Source: Papaver somniferum (lineage: Eukaryota > Streptophyta > Magnoliopsida > Ranunculales > Papaveraceae). From it: a stretch of DNA of 64,000 bases. Location: the NCBI RefSeq assembly GCF_003573695.1, contig NC_039362.1, forward strand, positions 17,690,063-17,754,062, written 5' to 3'. A program made the translations under genes and the position numbers. Shown in pieces: positions 22,445 to 34,995 of this stretch (its first letter is position 1; every line of letters starts with the position of its first letter). The notes below the pieces were generated by a model. The model was not told where the DNA came from and did no database searches. It saw only the letters and a program-made list of their open reading frames with translations.

Positions 22445-23207
22445 CATCAACACCTATCCAACAATCAAGGTCGGATTTACCAATTGATTAAACTACGCAC
22501 AACCTGTGATATTTCAATTATATAAAAAAATATAATGTGGAAAACAAATAAGACAGAGACCAGAAATTTTGTTAACGAGGAAACTGAAAATGCAGAAAAA
22601 CCCTGGGACCTAGTCCAGATTTAAACACCACACTGTACTAAGCCGCTACAGACACTAGCCTAATACAAGTTAACTTCGGACTGGAATGTAGTTGATCCCT
22701 AGCCAAGTATCACACCGATTAAGGTACAGTCGCGTTCCTTATGCCTCTAGAACCACGCCATATTCTGCACTCTTGATTCCGTTAGCTGATCTCACCCACA
22801 ACTAAGAGTTGTTACGACCCAATGTCGAAGACTTATAAACAAATTTGTCTCCCACAAATAAGTCTATTCTGATAGATAAATCTGTCCCCCACAGAATTAC
22901 CTACGAAGTTTTTGTTCCGTCTTTTTATAAATCAAGGTGAACATGAACCAATTGATAATCCGGTCTTATACTCCCGAAGAACAGCCTAGAAATATCAGTC
23001 ACCTGACAATAATTTAATTACATGGTAGTAGAAGAAGTTATTGTGGAATCACAAAGAATGAGACGAAGAGCTTTGTGATTACATTTATCTCTTACCTATC
23101 GGAGATAAATCTCGAGCAAATCATAAAGAAGATAGTACTCAATAGGATAGAAAAAGTAAGATCAGAATACGCAACTACAGAGGAAATAGTTGGATCTGGC
23201 TTCATAA
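22445..23207 (-). repeat. L1: partial Copia LTR
   Basis: It matches the middle of the LTRs L2, L3 and L4 (GCACAACCTGTGATATTTCA, TTTTGTTAACGAGGAAAC, GATCTCACCCACAACTAAGA). Both LTR ends are missing. On the right it jumps directly from the block GTTGGATCTGGCTTC to the Copia 3' internal region. Confidence 0.8.
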
Positions 23208-24403
23208 TATTATTACAAAGCATCAAATTTCAATTGCATCACAACTTTGACAATAATACTACGGTGATATGTATCACTCCCTCTTAGTCAATACTTCCAT
23301 CTCACAATGAAAACTACTCCCCCTTACATAATGATTCATAAACCATATGTATGTAGTGTGAACTACCAAATAATTCTCCCCCTTTTTGTCAATATAAATT
23401 GGCAAAGGTACGAAAACTACGGGATCATAATGAAATTCTCAACGAGATAATTCATGACTAAAAGAGAACATATCAACTTTGTTTCGATGATTTCACACAT
23501 AATCGAAACTTAGTGTATTCATCAAGGAGTTTATAAAGATACAAGATAACTCCTACAATATTCCACAGCTGCACTCCTCGCAAATATTTGGCAATTAAGC
23601 ACAAGTTCAATTAAGAACTCCCCCCATAAAATTTCATTCCCGAAAGAACAACAAGAGCAACCTTACTTTTAAAAGAAAAGAAGGATTTATTTGGACATTA
23701 AAAAATTACATGAAACATGAATTTGCATCCAGAAAACTCGAATAAATTAACCACAAGAAGAACTTATTGATTAATTTAATCGGAAATTCTCAACAAAAGA
23801 AAACTTACGGAGCCATACAATACTTTCACATAAAAGTGGATCAAGGAAAGATCAATACTGCAGAATATTCAAAAGTTCATTCTATCTTTTATCAATATAT
23901 GCATAAAGACATAATAGTTCATGGACGTAAACACAACATATCCCATAAAATATTTTTGCAATATATAAAACCAATAAAGATTAATACTGCAAAATCATCT
24001 TCGAAATAAATTAGAGTTTAAATAAATAAATCTAAAAACTTTGCAAGAAGAAAATCGTTGAAATAGCTATGTGTAATCACAATATTTCCTATTCCAAACC
24101 CTAGTTATCCTTCTTAAAACATAAGAATTAATTCTCATAAGAAGTTTCCTAGAAAACAAAACGAAGAGACAAACTTGTAAAGAACATACAAGATGATTTG
24201 CTCTTAAAAGGTAGAATCAATTCTTTTTTTGCACGGATTTACACCAACAATGGCTACCAAAGGCGTATAAAAAGATTTTATTAACAAAGAAGAAAATACA
24301 AAGTCATTATCGACCATGTACCGTAGTTCACATAAGAGGATTGTGAAAATTCAAGAATCTCAGAGAATCTCGTACTACTGCCCATTCTTGAACTTCCTTC
24401 TTT
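23208..24403 (-). other. 3' internal region of Copia copy S1
   Basis: Non-coding. It is repeated at 28285-29290 (copy S2) and, partly, at 58160-58504 (copy S3); all contain CCCCCTTAGTCAATACT-like and CTCCCCCTTACATAATGAT blocks. In Copia elements this is the segment between pol and the 3' LTR. No open frame is shared between copies. Confidence 0.65.
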
Positions 24404-24880
24404 GTGATTCACCAACAACATTCGTAAAAGAGCTACAAATGAGCTTATAAGAGAAGTACTCCAAGAATCCAAGTGCCCAAGTCCAATAAAAGTGGCACAA
24501 GTGTGAATAATCAGAACGAAACACTTAAAATAGAGACGAGACAAAGACCAATCTTAACTCATCCAAATTCAAGAATTCTCATCATCATTTTTAAATAATT
24601 CAAAGAGGAAGAGAATGCAAAAGAATGAGGTCATTCCGAGTTCGTACGAAGAAGTTACGGCCAAAATAAGTTTACCGAATATCGACGTCTACATGCCAGT
24701 TCGCAAACGGATTTTGTGACTTGGAGCTGTTTGCAAACCAAGTATACGAACTGAAGTCCCTGGATTTTGATTTTAAATGATGGTATGCATACCTGGTATG
24801 TGTACCATGAAGGCCAAACATCTCGAACTATTATTTTCGACCCTGAACATTTAAGAACCTTAAACACAAATCAAGTTAGG
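24404..24880 (+). repeat. Fragment related to the LTR of Athila-type element E
   Basis: Blocks AGAATCCAAGTGCCCAAGTC, GAGGTCATTCCGAGTTCG and GAAGAAGTTACGGC align in order with 46226-46480 of the E 5' LTR. It continues through the palindromic motif zone, which here carries both a GTTCGCAAAC-like and a GGTATGCATACC form. It is diverged and without clear ends. Confidence 0.7.
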
Positions 24881-25115
24881 TAGACATGAACGATACACAA
24901 GGTACATGGATCATGATAAGCACTTTAAGAAAATAATAAAATCATAAATATTGCTCAAGTTTATAGACATACCTTTTTGGAAGAATCCAATCGAACTCTA
25001 CAGTCTTACCAAAAATTCAAAATCGTACCCAACATAATGTGTGCTCCAATTCTTGTGCTTCCCTCACTGTATACATAACATGGAATTCCTTGGTGAGGAT
25101 GCACTTCTAACACAA

Positions 25116-25914
25116 TCAAGTTGTATTGAGGTGAACAATGTCTTGCTCACCACTGGTGATAAAAACCGACTTTTCCGCAACTATCGATTTTTCACAATCT
25201 ATAGTCTTTGGCTTACTTCGTTTCTTCTTCCACCAATTCTTGTGTTTCACTTTTGGATTATCATGAAAGATATGTCTTTTAGAACCTTTAATATCCAAAT
25301 CCATATTTCCAAAGAACTCTTTAACTTCTAACATCATGGATACTGGATTCTCCATAGTCATGGAATTTTCTAGGAGATCATTCCTTTTCACACTCAAAGC
25401 ATCATTGACTTTCTTTGGTATCCACTTATGAGTGCGTTTAGGAACAATCAGAACCTTTTTTCCCATTACTCTCTTCTAGATTTCTAGAAAGAGAATTGGA
25501 TTGACTATTATTTTGCAAGTTAGTCTTCATCCAATTGGGAGCATCGGATCTTGTCTTCCTTTTGATAATCATTACAATTGTGAAAAGACTTCGTATGACG
25601 TTTATACGCAAATCTAGGTTTATCACATCACTGATTCCTTTGCCTAAAGGTTGGATAGTTACAACCTATAATGTTAAAAGGATTAGCCTTAACATATGAT
25701 CTTGGTTTCACAACTTCTTGTGATGCCAAAATAAGAACATCATGAGGTTTCTCATTCCTTATACGAAAATGACATCTCCTTTCCAGATGACCTTTATTTC
25801 CCCAATAATGACAAATATAAGGAATGTTCTTACATGGATTCGTATGTGCTATTTTTGGAGGTTGACATACTTTGGTCTTTCGAACTTTAACTGCCGGTGA
25901 AGGTATTTCACTTT
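25116..25914 (-). pseudogene. Copia Gag zinc-knuckle region of copy S1 (broken)
   Basis: Reading right to left from the LTR end at 25915: basic sequence, then the zinc knuckle CHYWGNKGHLERRC, in which the second Cys of the expected CX2CX4HX4C is Trp. Then comes a basic linker with KRTHKWIPKKVND and KVKHKNWWKKKRSKP, ending ITSGEQDIVHLNTT at 25116. At least two frame changes (near 25630 and 25450) break it. The knuckle plus Trp-Pro-Lys linker is typical of the Gag-to-protease region of long-LTR Copia elements; SIRE/Maximus is my best guess. No protease, integrase or RT of this copy is visible. Confidence 0.65.
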
Positions 25915-28284
25915 TGAAAAAGCGGAGGTCTAACAACCACACCAAATATTTCGTTTAGGCATCTGTATGGACTAACCCCAATATATTTCCAAGAGAATCA
26001 ACAAGATAGTCAGAGTCAATCAAGGAAAATACATCCAAGAGTTATATCTCTATTTATCAAATCAATCTGCAATCGAACAGATAGGAATCTTTGAGCCGGA
26101 TCAATATGAGAAATAACTTCAACGGTACCAAAGACCAATGTTCAAGTGTCAATCAATTTACATCAACAACCAAAGGTTGGATTATCTAATTGATTGAACT
26201 ACGCACAACCTGTGATATTTCAATTATATAGAAAATATAATGCAGAAAGAAATAACACAGACACCAAAAGTTTTGTTAACGAGGAAATCGAAAAAGCAGA
26301 AAAACCTCGGGATCTAGTCCAGATTTGAACACCACACTATATTAATCCGCTACAGACTCTAGCCTACTACAAGTTAACTTCGGTCTGGAATGTAGTTGAG
26401 CCCTAACCAATCTCACACTGATTAAGGTACAGTCACGTTCCTTACGCCTCTAAATCCCAGCAGGACTATACGCACTATATTCCCTTAGCTGATCTCACCC
26501 ACAACTAAGAGTTGCTACGACCCAAAGTCGAAGACTTGATAAACAAATATGTCTCACACAGAAAAGTCTATTGAATAGATAAATCTATCTCCCCCAGAAA
26601 TACCTATGAATTTTTGTTCCGTCTTTTGATAAATCAAGGTGAACAGGAACCAATTGATACATCATACTTATATTCCCAAAGAACATCCTAGTAATATCAA
26701 TCACCTCACAGTAATATTAACCTTATGGTAGCGAAATAAGATATTGTGGAATCACAAAGAATGAAACGAAGAGCTTTGTGATTACTTTTTATCTTACCTA
26801 TCGGAGATTAAATCTCGAGCAAATCTTAGAGAATATAATAATCAATACGATAGAAAAAAGTAAGATCAGAACACGCAACTACATAGAAAATAGTTGGGTC
26901 TGGCTTCAGAATCCCAATGAAGTCTTCAAGTCGTTAATCAGGGTTTGCAATCAATGTTACCTTGGTAATAAAGCATTCAATATTCGTTAGATGAAAACCT
27001 AATTAGATTCAAGCTAATATATTTCAACCGTTTTAGATTGTTTTAGCTTGTTACACACATGTGAAATGTACCTTCATTTAGATATGGGTAACCGTACCTA
27101 AACGTGTACACTTGGTTGGCTTAACAATAGTTAACCGAAGTTAGCCATATGAAAAATTTCATATCAACCTTGTTCATCTTAATCACAACTAGTTCAAATG
27201 ACTCAAATGAAACTAGTAATAGAGTAGTTCAACTGTTTATATTCTCATAGAAGTATACAAGATACAATTGAAGCACAATCGTTTTTGATTCACTCGAATC
27301 AATTCATGAACATTATAGCTACGGTTTGCAAAGATTGCATTCCTTATTATATAAATGTATTTGTTCATGAGTATGTAAACATACTTAACCAATTTTAGAA
27401 CTTAACCCACTCAGGTATGCAAACGGGTACGCATACCTAAGTTCCCGGACTTGGTCTTGTTCGCCAGTATGCAATCGGGTACGCATACTGTCGTTCATGA
27501 CCGAACTCAGTTGAAACCAGTACGCATACAGGTATGCATACTATAGTTCCCGAACTTCAACTGTTGAGTCAGTACGCATACGGGTATGCATACTAAATTC
27601 CCGGACTTGGAATATACTTGCAACAGTTAGCATACAAGTATGCATACTGAGCTATATCCAATCAAAGGTTAATTGTCCTAAACTCCATTTAATCATTGAA
27701 ACAATCTTGGAAGACGATAATAACTATCTTACACAAACTATTAGCTTCAAAGTAATTTTCAAGTAATCAACTGATCAATACGAAACATTCCGAGTCTACA
27801 TCAAATGACTGTCTCACACAATTCATATAAGATGTTACTAGGCATTTTCAAATGATCATATTTTGACTTTCGTCGAGAATAAAATATGAACTTGGTTAAA
27901 GCGAAATCTTACCAACACATATTTCGAGAAAGATATAAGCGAGTTAAACTCAGCTCGAAATATTAAATGTGTATAATATAAAGTCTATATAGCTATACGA
28001 ATTTTGTCTCAATACGAGATAAAATAGAAATAGATTTCTGAGTGATAGATGAATTCAAGTCTCCACATACCATTTGTTAATGAAGTTCCACAAGCTCCCC
28101 TTAGTAGTTATTTGTCTTCAATCGATGAACGTCGTGAAGGCTAAAGCTCAACTACACATTATATCCTAATCTGATACATAGCTATAAGTAGACTAGAAAT
28201 CAAGACTTATAGTTTTGACAACTAAACTTGACAAACAAGCTTGAGATAGCAACGCTTGCGAGTTCGACAGAGAAGTGCTCTAAA
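25915..28284 (-). repeat. L2: nearly full Copia LTR (2370 bp), 3' LTR of copy S2
   Basis: It starts TGAAAAAGCGGAGG on the plus strand and ends near the GACAGAGAAGTGCTCTAA block, which corresponds to the L4 end ATGATCTAACA. The left flank is the Gag of S1, so S2 inserted there. Compared with L4 it lacks about 130 bp around 26937, including the TATA region. It contains the motif zone 27415-27655 with repeated GTACGCATAC and GTATGCATAC words. Confidence 0.8.
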
Positions 28285-29372
28285 AATCTTCAAAGTTCAA
28301 TTGTATCACAACTTTGACAATCATACTACGGTGATATGCATCATTCCCCCTTAATCAATACTTCATCCCACAATGAAAACCACTTCCCCTTACATAATGA
28401 TCCGTAAAGAATATGTATATGTAAAAGGTACGAAAACTAGCGGGATCATAATGAAATTCTCAAAGAGATACCTCATGACTAAAAGAGAACATATCAACTT
28501 TGTTTCGATGATTTCACATAGTCGAAACTTAGTGTATTCATCAAGGAGTTTATAAAGATACAAGATAACTCCTATAATATTCCACAGCCGCACTCCCCAC
28601 AAATATTTTGCAATTAAGCACAAGTTCAATTAAGAACTCTCTCCCATAAAATGCCATTCCCGAAAGAACAACAAGAGTGACCTTACTTTTGCAAGAAAAG
28701 AAGGATTTCTTTGGACATTAACAAATCACATGAAACATTAATTTGTATCCATAAAAATCAATTAAATTAACCACAAAGAAACCTCAATGATTAATTTAAT
28801 CGGAAATGCTCAACATAAGAAGACTTAAGGAGCCATACAATACTTTCACATAGAAGCGGATCAGGGAAAGATCAATACTGCGAAATATTCAAAGATTCAT
28901 TCTATTTTTCATTAATATATTTGCATAATGATATCATAGACTTAATCTTTGCAATTCAAAAGCTCATTCTATTTTCCATCAATATTTGCATAATGACGTA
29001 ATAGACTTAACTTTTGACATATATTGGACAATCATAGTTCACGATCGTAAACACACATATCCCATAACATTATTTGCAATATATGAAACCAATAAAGATT
29101 AATACTGAAAAATCATCTTCCAAATAAACTTTAGAATTTAAATAAATAAATCTAAAAGCATTGCAAGATGAAAATCGTTGGCAATAGCAATGTGTAATCA
29201 CAATATAAGCCATTCCAAACCCTAGTTATCCTTCTTAAAACACAAGAATAAATTCTCATAAGAAGTTTCCTAGACATTAAGACCTCTGGAAAAAAAATTA
29301 TCGTCCCCGAACTCCTTGTTGTCAACAGCCATTGGAACATAAGGTTCATGAAGAAATGAGTCAATTCCAATG
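28285..29372 (-). other. 3' internal region of Copia copy S2
   Basis: Non-coding, homologous to 23208-24230. It shows a local duplication around a TTCATTCTATTTTYCATYAATATWTGCATAATGA-like unit (28897-28997). No protein is supported. Confidence 0.65.
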
Positions 29373-29439
29373 AACCTTCTTGGATGATGCCAAATCAAGG
29401 TCTTATAAATTTCAAGAGTTCTCAAAACAATATCTTTAT

Positions 29440-29700
29440 TTGCTGAATCTCCTTCCTTGTTTCCTTCAACTCTTCAAGAACACCAGAAAACTTCTGAAGA
29501 TTAGATGGGCTAGCCTTGGTTTCTTCATATTCTTTCTTTTTCTCTTTGAAAATATAAAGGAATGAGATATATCTTTTTCCTTCATGATTGATGGCTTAAC
29601 AATTATATTAACATTTTTTCCTTCATGATTGATGGCTTAACAGTTATATTAACATCTTTTCCATCAGAAGACATAATGCTTGGAGTCTCCATACAAATAT
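29440..29700 (-). pseudogene. Possible coiled-coil coding remnant in Copia copy S2
   Basis: On the minus strand one frame reads IMSSDGKDVNITVKPSIMKE, a duplicated version of the same phrase, then (after a shift) KKKEYEETKASPSNLQKF and LEELKETRKEIQQIKILF. This amphipathic Lys/Glu-rich segment lies between the Gag remnant and the 3' region. I cannot assign it to a family. It could be a degraded 3' ORF of the Copia element or an internal Gag segment. Confidence 0.35.
29579..29660 (+). repeat. 41-bp tandem duplication
   Basis: CCTTCATGATTGATGGCTTA begins at 29579 and again at 29620. The two units differ by only a few bases. Confidence 0.9.
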
Positions 29701-30180
29701 GGGATTGTGAGAACATACTGAATAGACTCTACAAGCAGTCTTGTGATAAAAAGAGTTTTCAAGGAAGGAAAAGGAATGTAGGGTTACAAAACCTTTATAT
29801 AAGAAAAAGGATTTACGTACGACCAATTCACATCCCTAAAAAAGGCTGAATTTTCGAATTTAACCCTCTTTTAATAATCAAAAGGGGAAACCTTTTCAAT
29901 ACCAATTTATGATATGAAAGGATCAACAGACTTCTGGAAAACAAAGAGAAAGAAAAATAAAAAACAAATAATTTCTTTTTCTAAAGCCTGATTTATGCTC
30001 AACTCTTGTCTCTTTGATCAGGCACATTAGACAAGATGCACCTTTAACACGGTCAAGTTGTGTTGGGGTGAACGGTAATTTTCCCGCCATTCAATTCTTG
30101 TGTGGAATTCTTAATACCCTTTTTCACAGAATGTTTAGACCTTATTCTTTCCCGGAGTGGTCTAATCATTTCTTTAGAAA

Positions 30181-30603
30181 TTAACTTTTTTGGAGAAGAA
30201 TTGAGTTTACTACCTCAGAGGAATTAGACTTCTGAACAAGTTTGAGCTTGTTTGCTAATCGATTTGCTCTCCGTTGAAATTTGTTGACATATCTTATTTT
30301 ATGCTTGTACTTGAAACACTTAGAGAGTTCATGACCCTTAAAAGTATAATAAGAACATGTCAATGTGGAGGACGGTTCAGATACCATAGCTGAGCATGCT
30401 GCTAGACAAATTAAGGTACCTGAAACATGTGAGATAGAATTTTCAGTAGACAGGGAAAAATCCATTTTATCCTCCAGAGTGGTTTAAGAAGTTTCTACGG
30501 GAAGAATATCAAGATTGATGTACGTATTGCTACAATTATCAAAATCAATATTTTCACCAAGGAGCGCAACACTTGACTTTTCATCTTCATCAGAATCATA
30601 GTT
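30181..30603 (-). pseudogene. Copia Gag fragment of copy S2 with degenerate zinc knuckle
   Basis: Minus strand: an acidic stretch (YDSDEDEKSSVALLG, about 30600-30556), a stop near 30490, then MDFSLSTENSIS at 30465 and CSYYTFKGHELSKC. In this knuckle the second Cys is Tyr. A basic segment (KHKIRYVNKFQRRANRL) follows. Downstream sequence at 30020-30070 repeats the LNTT-like junction of S1. It is cut off at 30604 by LTR L6. Confidence 0.6.
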
Positions 30604-32214
30604 TTTAGAGCATTGCTCGGTTGAACCCACTAGCGTTGGTATTTCAAGTTAGTTGCCAAAATGCATTCTTGATTTAGTATATTAAAGATAGTTTCGTACT
30701 AGATTAATTCTAAGAAATAGAATCAAAGCTATTCTTGAAGGATGAAATTTGAAGACTACAAGAAGACACCAACAAGTAATTCATCAACAAAGGTATGTGT
30801 TAACTGATTTCATTTAGATTCTTGTTCAATTCTACCTTTCTAATCTATCAAAATAAATGCTCACTCTATGAAACAATTCCTATGACGGTAATGTACATTT
30901 ATGTATATATACTTGAGGTTATTTGATTCACGACTTTTGTGACAATAAACTTCATCCTAGAAAGGATTTCATGTTATAGTGAATGAGCTTACAAATTCAA
31001 CGAGCCAAAAATCACTCAATTCCGAGTTATAACAATGAAGTTATGAGTGATTAATTAAAGTAACAATTATAAGTGTTACTGTAATTGTTACAGTTAGTAG
31101 GAAACAATCCACGAACTGTTTGTAACGGTTCACGGACTTGAGCCCAATTACGTGACTATAAGCCCTTTTTTGTCAAGTTTTTGATGTTTTCTTATCTAGG
31201 CAAGATAGCTATTACTCCAAACATATTTGATTACCATATTAAAGTGTTTGTGATTCCTTCCTAAGATAAATTGTGATTTATTCATATAAATACCATATTT
31301 CCTAAATTAATTATTTATTTAATTATTTTGGCAAGAGTTGTAACTTTGGAAAGACTCCAAAAATTAGGAGAGTCTTGAAAAAGTAAAATATCTTTGCTTT
31401 GATTTCAAGCTACCTTGTTCACTATAAATAAAGGGTTCGTGAGTGCTACACGTTTTTTATCCCCTTTGGAAAATTGGTGTAAGCTTCATGAGGTTGTTTT
31501 CCATGTCTTCTGTTCTTTGTGAACAAGAGTGAGATAAAATTCTTTGTATTGGGGATCACAAAGCCGAATTGGATTTAATCTTCGTGATTGATTATACAGC
31601 TTGTAGTCTAGGTTTTTCACCTCTTATGGCCTTCTCTTCTGATATAAGACCATTCAAGATTTGCTGATCATAAACCCAAGGTTTTGATAGATTTCAGTTC
31701 TTGATCGTATACCAACAATTGTTAGTCGAAATTGGAACTAGAAAGAAAACTTCGATTAAGGTATCTCGTAAAAATCCTTAAGAAATTTTAAACAAGATAT
31801 CTCTAGATTTATTCAAGTTGTTCTTGTTGTACAATAATTAGGTTTCTCTTCCATCTTTGAAGAGTATAATAAACCCTAATCTACAAGTTTGTTTTGATAT
31901 TACTTTTACCTAGTAATTGTTTTTCTCAAAATAAACACAAGATTTCCAAAGCCTTGATTCACATCTAAAGGGAAATCGAATCGGTGTTTTGTGAAAACAA
32001 AAGATCGAAAAGTATCAACCGTGTTGGTGCATCTTCTAAAGAGAACTAACGTTTTGGTAGAAGATTTATGAGAAAAATTCCTAAAGAGAATCGATGTTCT
32101 GCTAGGAGTTTTATAAGTGCTTGAATACAGTTGAAGCAGGTATTACATCTAGTCCGAATAGGTAGTAGGAAATTGGTGTAACAACTTATAATCAGTGTGT
32201 GTTTATTCTGGTAC
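30604..32214 (+). repeat. L6: diverged Copia LTR, truncated at its 3' end
   Basis: It starts (T)TAGAGCATTGCTCGGTTGAA where L5 starts TGTTATAGCATAGCTCGGTC, and shares the CTTCATCAACAAAGGTATGTG block. It has TATAAATA at 31423 and a palindromic motif pair at 31108-31142 (CACGAACTGTTTGTAACGGTTCACGG zone). It ends in a GTGTGTTTATTCTGG block equivalent to the middle of L5 (44985-45000), where it meets L3 in opposite orientation. Confidence 0.65.
31423..31430 (+). promoter_or_regulatory. TATA box of LTR L6
   Basis: TATAAATA about 820 bp into the LTR. Confidence 0.55.
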
Positions 32215-33516
32215 ATAATTGAACACCATATTGTATTAAGCTGATACGAACACTAGCCTACTACAAGTTAACTTTGGACTGGAATGTAGTTGGGCCCTTA
32301 CCAAGTTTCACACAGATTAAGGTACAGTCGCGTTCCTTACGCCTCTAGAACCACAACGGATTCTGCGCACTTGATTCCCTTAGATGATCTCACCCACAAC
32401 TAAGAGTTGCTATGACCAAATTCGAAGACTTATAAACAAATCTTTCCCCCACAGGTAAGTCTATTCTGATAGATAAATCTGTCTTCCATAGAAGCACCTA
32501 CGAAGTATTTGTTTCGTATTTTGATAAATCAAGGTGAACAAGAACCAATTGATAATCCGGTCTTATACTCCCGAAAAGCAGCCTAGAAATATCAATCACC
32601 TCACAATAAATTAACTATATGGTAGTAGAAGAAGTTATTGTGGAATCACAAAGAATGAGACGAAGAGCTTTGTGATTATTTTTTATATCTAACCTATTAG
32701 AGATAAATCACGAGCAAATCTTAGAGAAGATAGTACTCAATACGATAGAACAAGTAAGATTATAATACACAACTACAGAGAAAATAGTTGGATCCGGCTT
32801 CACGAATCCCAAATGAAGTCTTCAAGTCGTTAACCTATAATGGTTTTGGAAAAACCTAGGTTAAAGGAGAATCGACTCTAGTCGCAACTAGGCTACGGGA
32901 AAGTGACGAGATTAGGTTTTCCAGTTGCGAGAATTCTCCTTTATTTAGTCTTTCAAATCAGAGTTTGCTTTCAATCAAAGCTAAGATAGCTTAGTAACAA
33001 AGCATTCAAGATTCACCGTTAGATGAAAACCTGATTTAAGATTCAAGCTAAGTATGCTTAAAACCATAGAAATATCTCTCCACCGTTAGATGGTCTTAGA
33101 TTGTTACACACAAATGAAATATTCCTTCATTTAGATATGGGTAACTGTACCTAAACGTGTATATTGAGTTGGATCAATAACAATTAACCGAAGTTAGCCA
33201 TATGAACACTAACGTCTTAACAATTCATATAACACATCTAGATCAACTATGATGATCAATCAAACATGAAATATAATCGCATGAATCTATTTGTGTTTCA
33301 CATAGACTTGTTCAATTTTTCATTATTTCATAAAAATATATATGAACCAATTGAAACAAAATCGAGTTGATCGTAAGAATCAATTCATGAACATTAAGCC
33401 CCGGTTTGCAAAGATTGCATTCCTTAATTGATAAATGTATTTGTTCATGAGTATGAAAAACATACTTAAACGATTTTATAACTTTAACCACTAAGTTTGC
33501 AAACAGGTACGCAAAC
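32215..33516 (-). repeat. L3: partial Copia LTR
   Basis: It begins in the GAACACCATATTGTATTAAGC block and runs through the LTR middle to the motif zone (GTTTGCAAACAGGTACGCAAAC), where L4 starts with TG at 33517. The TATA position is degenerate (TTTATTTAGTC at about 32940). Confidence 0.75.
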
Positions 33517-34995
33517 TGAAAAAGCGGGGGTTCAACAACCACACCCAATATTTCGCTTAGCAATCTGTATGGACAAACTCCAATATACTTTCTAGAGAAT
33601 CAACTAGACAGACAGACTCAATCTAGATAAAAAGTATATCAAAGAGTTTATATCTCAATCTCTCGATTTGATATATACTCAAGCAAATAGAAATCTGCGA
33701 ATCTTTATCAAATACTAGAGAGATAACTTGGATGGTACCAAAGACCAATATCCAAGTGTCAATCAATTTAATTCAACAACCAAAAGGTCGGATATTCTAA
33801 TTGATTGAACAACGCACAACCTGTGATATTTCAATTATATAACAAAATATAATACGAAAAAGAAATAACACAGACACCATAATTTTGTTAACGAGGAAAC
33901 CGCAAATGCAGAAAAACCCCGGGACCTAGTCCAGTTTGCACACTGTATTAAACCGCTACAAACACTTGCCTACTCCAAATTAACTTCGGTCTGGATTGTA
34001 GTTGAACCCCAATCAATCTTACACTGATCCAAGGTACAATTGCGCTCCTTACGTCTCTGATCCCAGCAGTATACAAGGCACTTGATTCCCTTAGCTGATC
34101 TTACCCACAACTAAGAGTTGCTACTACCCAAAGTCGAAGACTTTAATAAACAAATCTGTATCACACAGAAAAGTCTACGGTAATAGATAAATCCGTCTCC
34201 CACGAATATACCTACGAGTTTTATTCCTTCTTTTGATAAATCAAGGTGAACAGGAACCAATTGATAACCCGGACTTATATTCCCGAAGAATAGCCTAGTA
34301 TTATCAATCACCTCATAATAATCTTAATCGACGCAGCGAAAAAAGATATTGCGGAATCACAAATGATAAGACGAAGTGTTTGTGATTACTTTTATATCTT
34401 GCCTATCGGAGATATCAATCTCAAGCCAATTATTACAATTGTACTCGTACGATAGAAACAACAAGATCAGATCATACAACTACAAGAAAGTAGTATCGGT
34501 ATGGCTTCACAATCCCAATGAAGTCTTTAAGTCGTTAACCTGGTTTAGCAGAAGAAGCCAAAGGTTAAAGGAGAATCGAATTTAGCTTAGAAAAACTAGT
34601 ATCACACAGAAGGTGTGGGGATTAGGTTTCCCTATTGCTAGAGTTCTCCCTTATATAGTCTTTCAAATCAGGTTTTGCAATCAATGTTAGCTTGGTAACA
34701 AAGCATTCAATATTCACCATTAGATGAAAACCTGATTAGATTCAAGCTAATATCTTTCAACCGTTAGATCGAAAACTAGCTTGTTATACACAAATGAAAT
34801 GCACGTTTCCAGGCTTGTGTAACCGTACCCAAACTTGTACATTTGTTGTCTCAACAATTGTCAACCAAATGGTTAGCCATATGATCACTTTCATATCAAC
34901 CATATTCTTCTTCACCATAACTAGTTCAAGTGACTCAAATGAACTAGTTAGAGAGTTGTTCAATTGCAAGGAAATCTTATGTAACTATACAAGAC
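33517..34995 (-). repeat. L4 part 1: 3' LTR of Copia copy S3
   Basis: It begins TGAAAAAGCGGGGG. It is interrupted after the target copy AAGAC (34991-34995) by L5 and continues at 45410. The three L4 pieces sum to 2352 bp. The TATA box is at 34657-34651. Its insertion into L3 would give CAAAC (33512-33516) as the left target copy; the right one is outside the window. Confidence 0.88.
34651..34657 (-). promoter_or_regulatory. TATA box of LTR L4
   Basis: TATATAA on the minus strand, at the position equivalent to the L5 TATATAAA (36267). Confidence 0.55.

Noticed and set aside
24281..25331. Open frames of 70-96 codons on both strands
   Set aside because: They lie in LTR-derived or Copia internal sequence and are shadows of the Gag remnant or of the E-like LTR fragment.
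33512..33516. CAAAC left of L4 taken as the same duplication as that of element B
   Set aside because: Same five bases by coincidence; the right partner for L4 lies outside the window and the B pair is already complete at 13213 and 22114.
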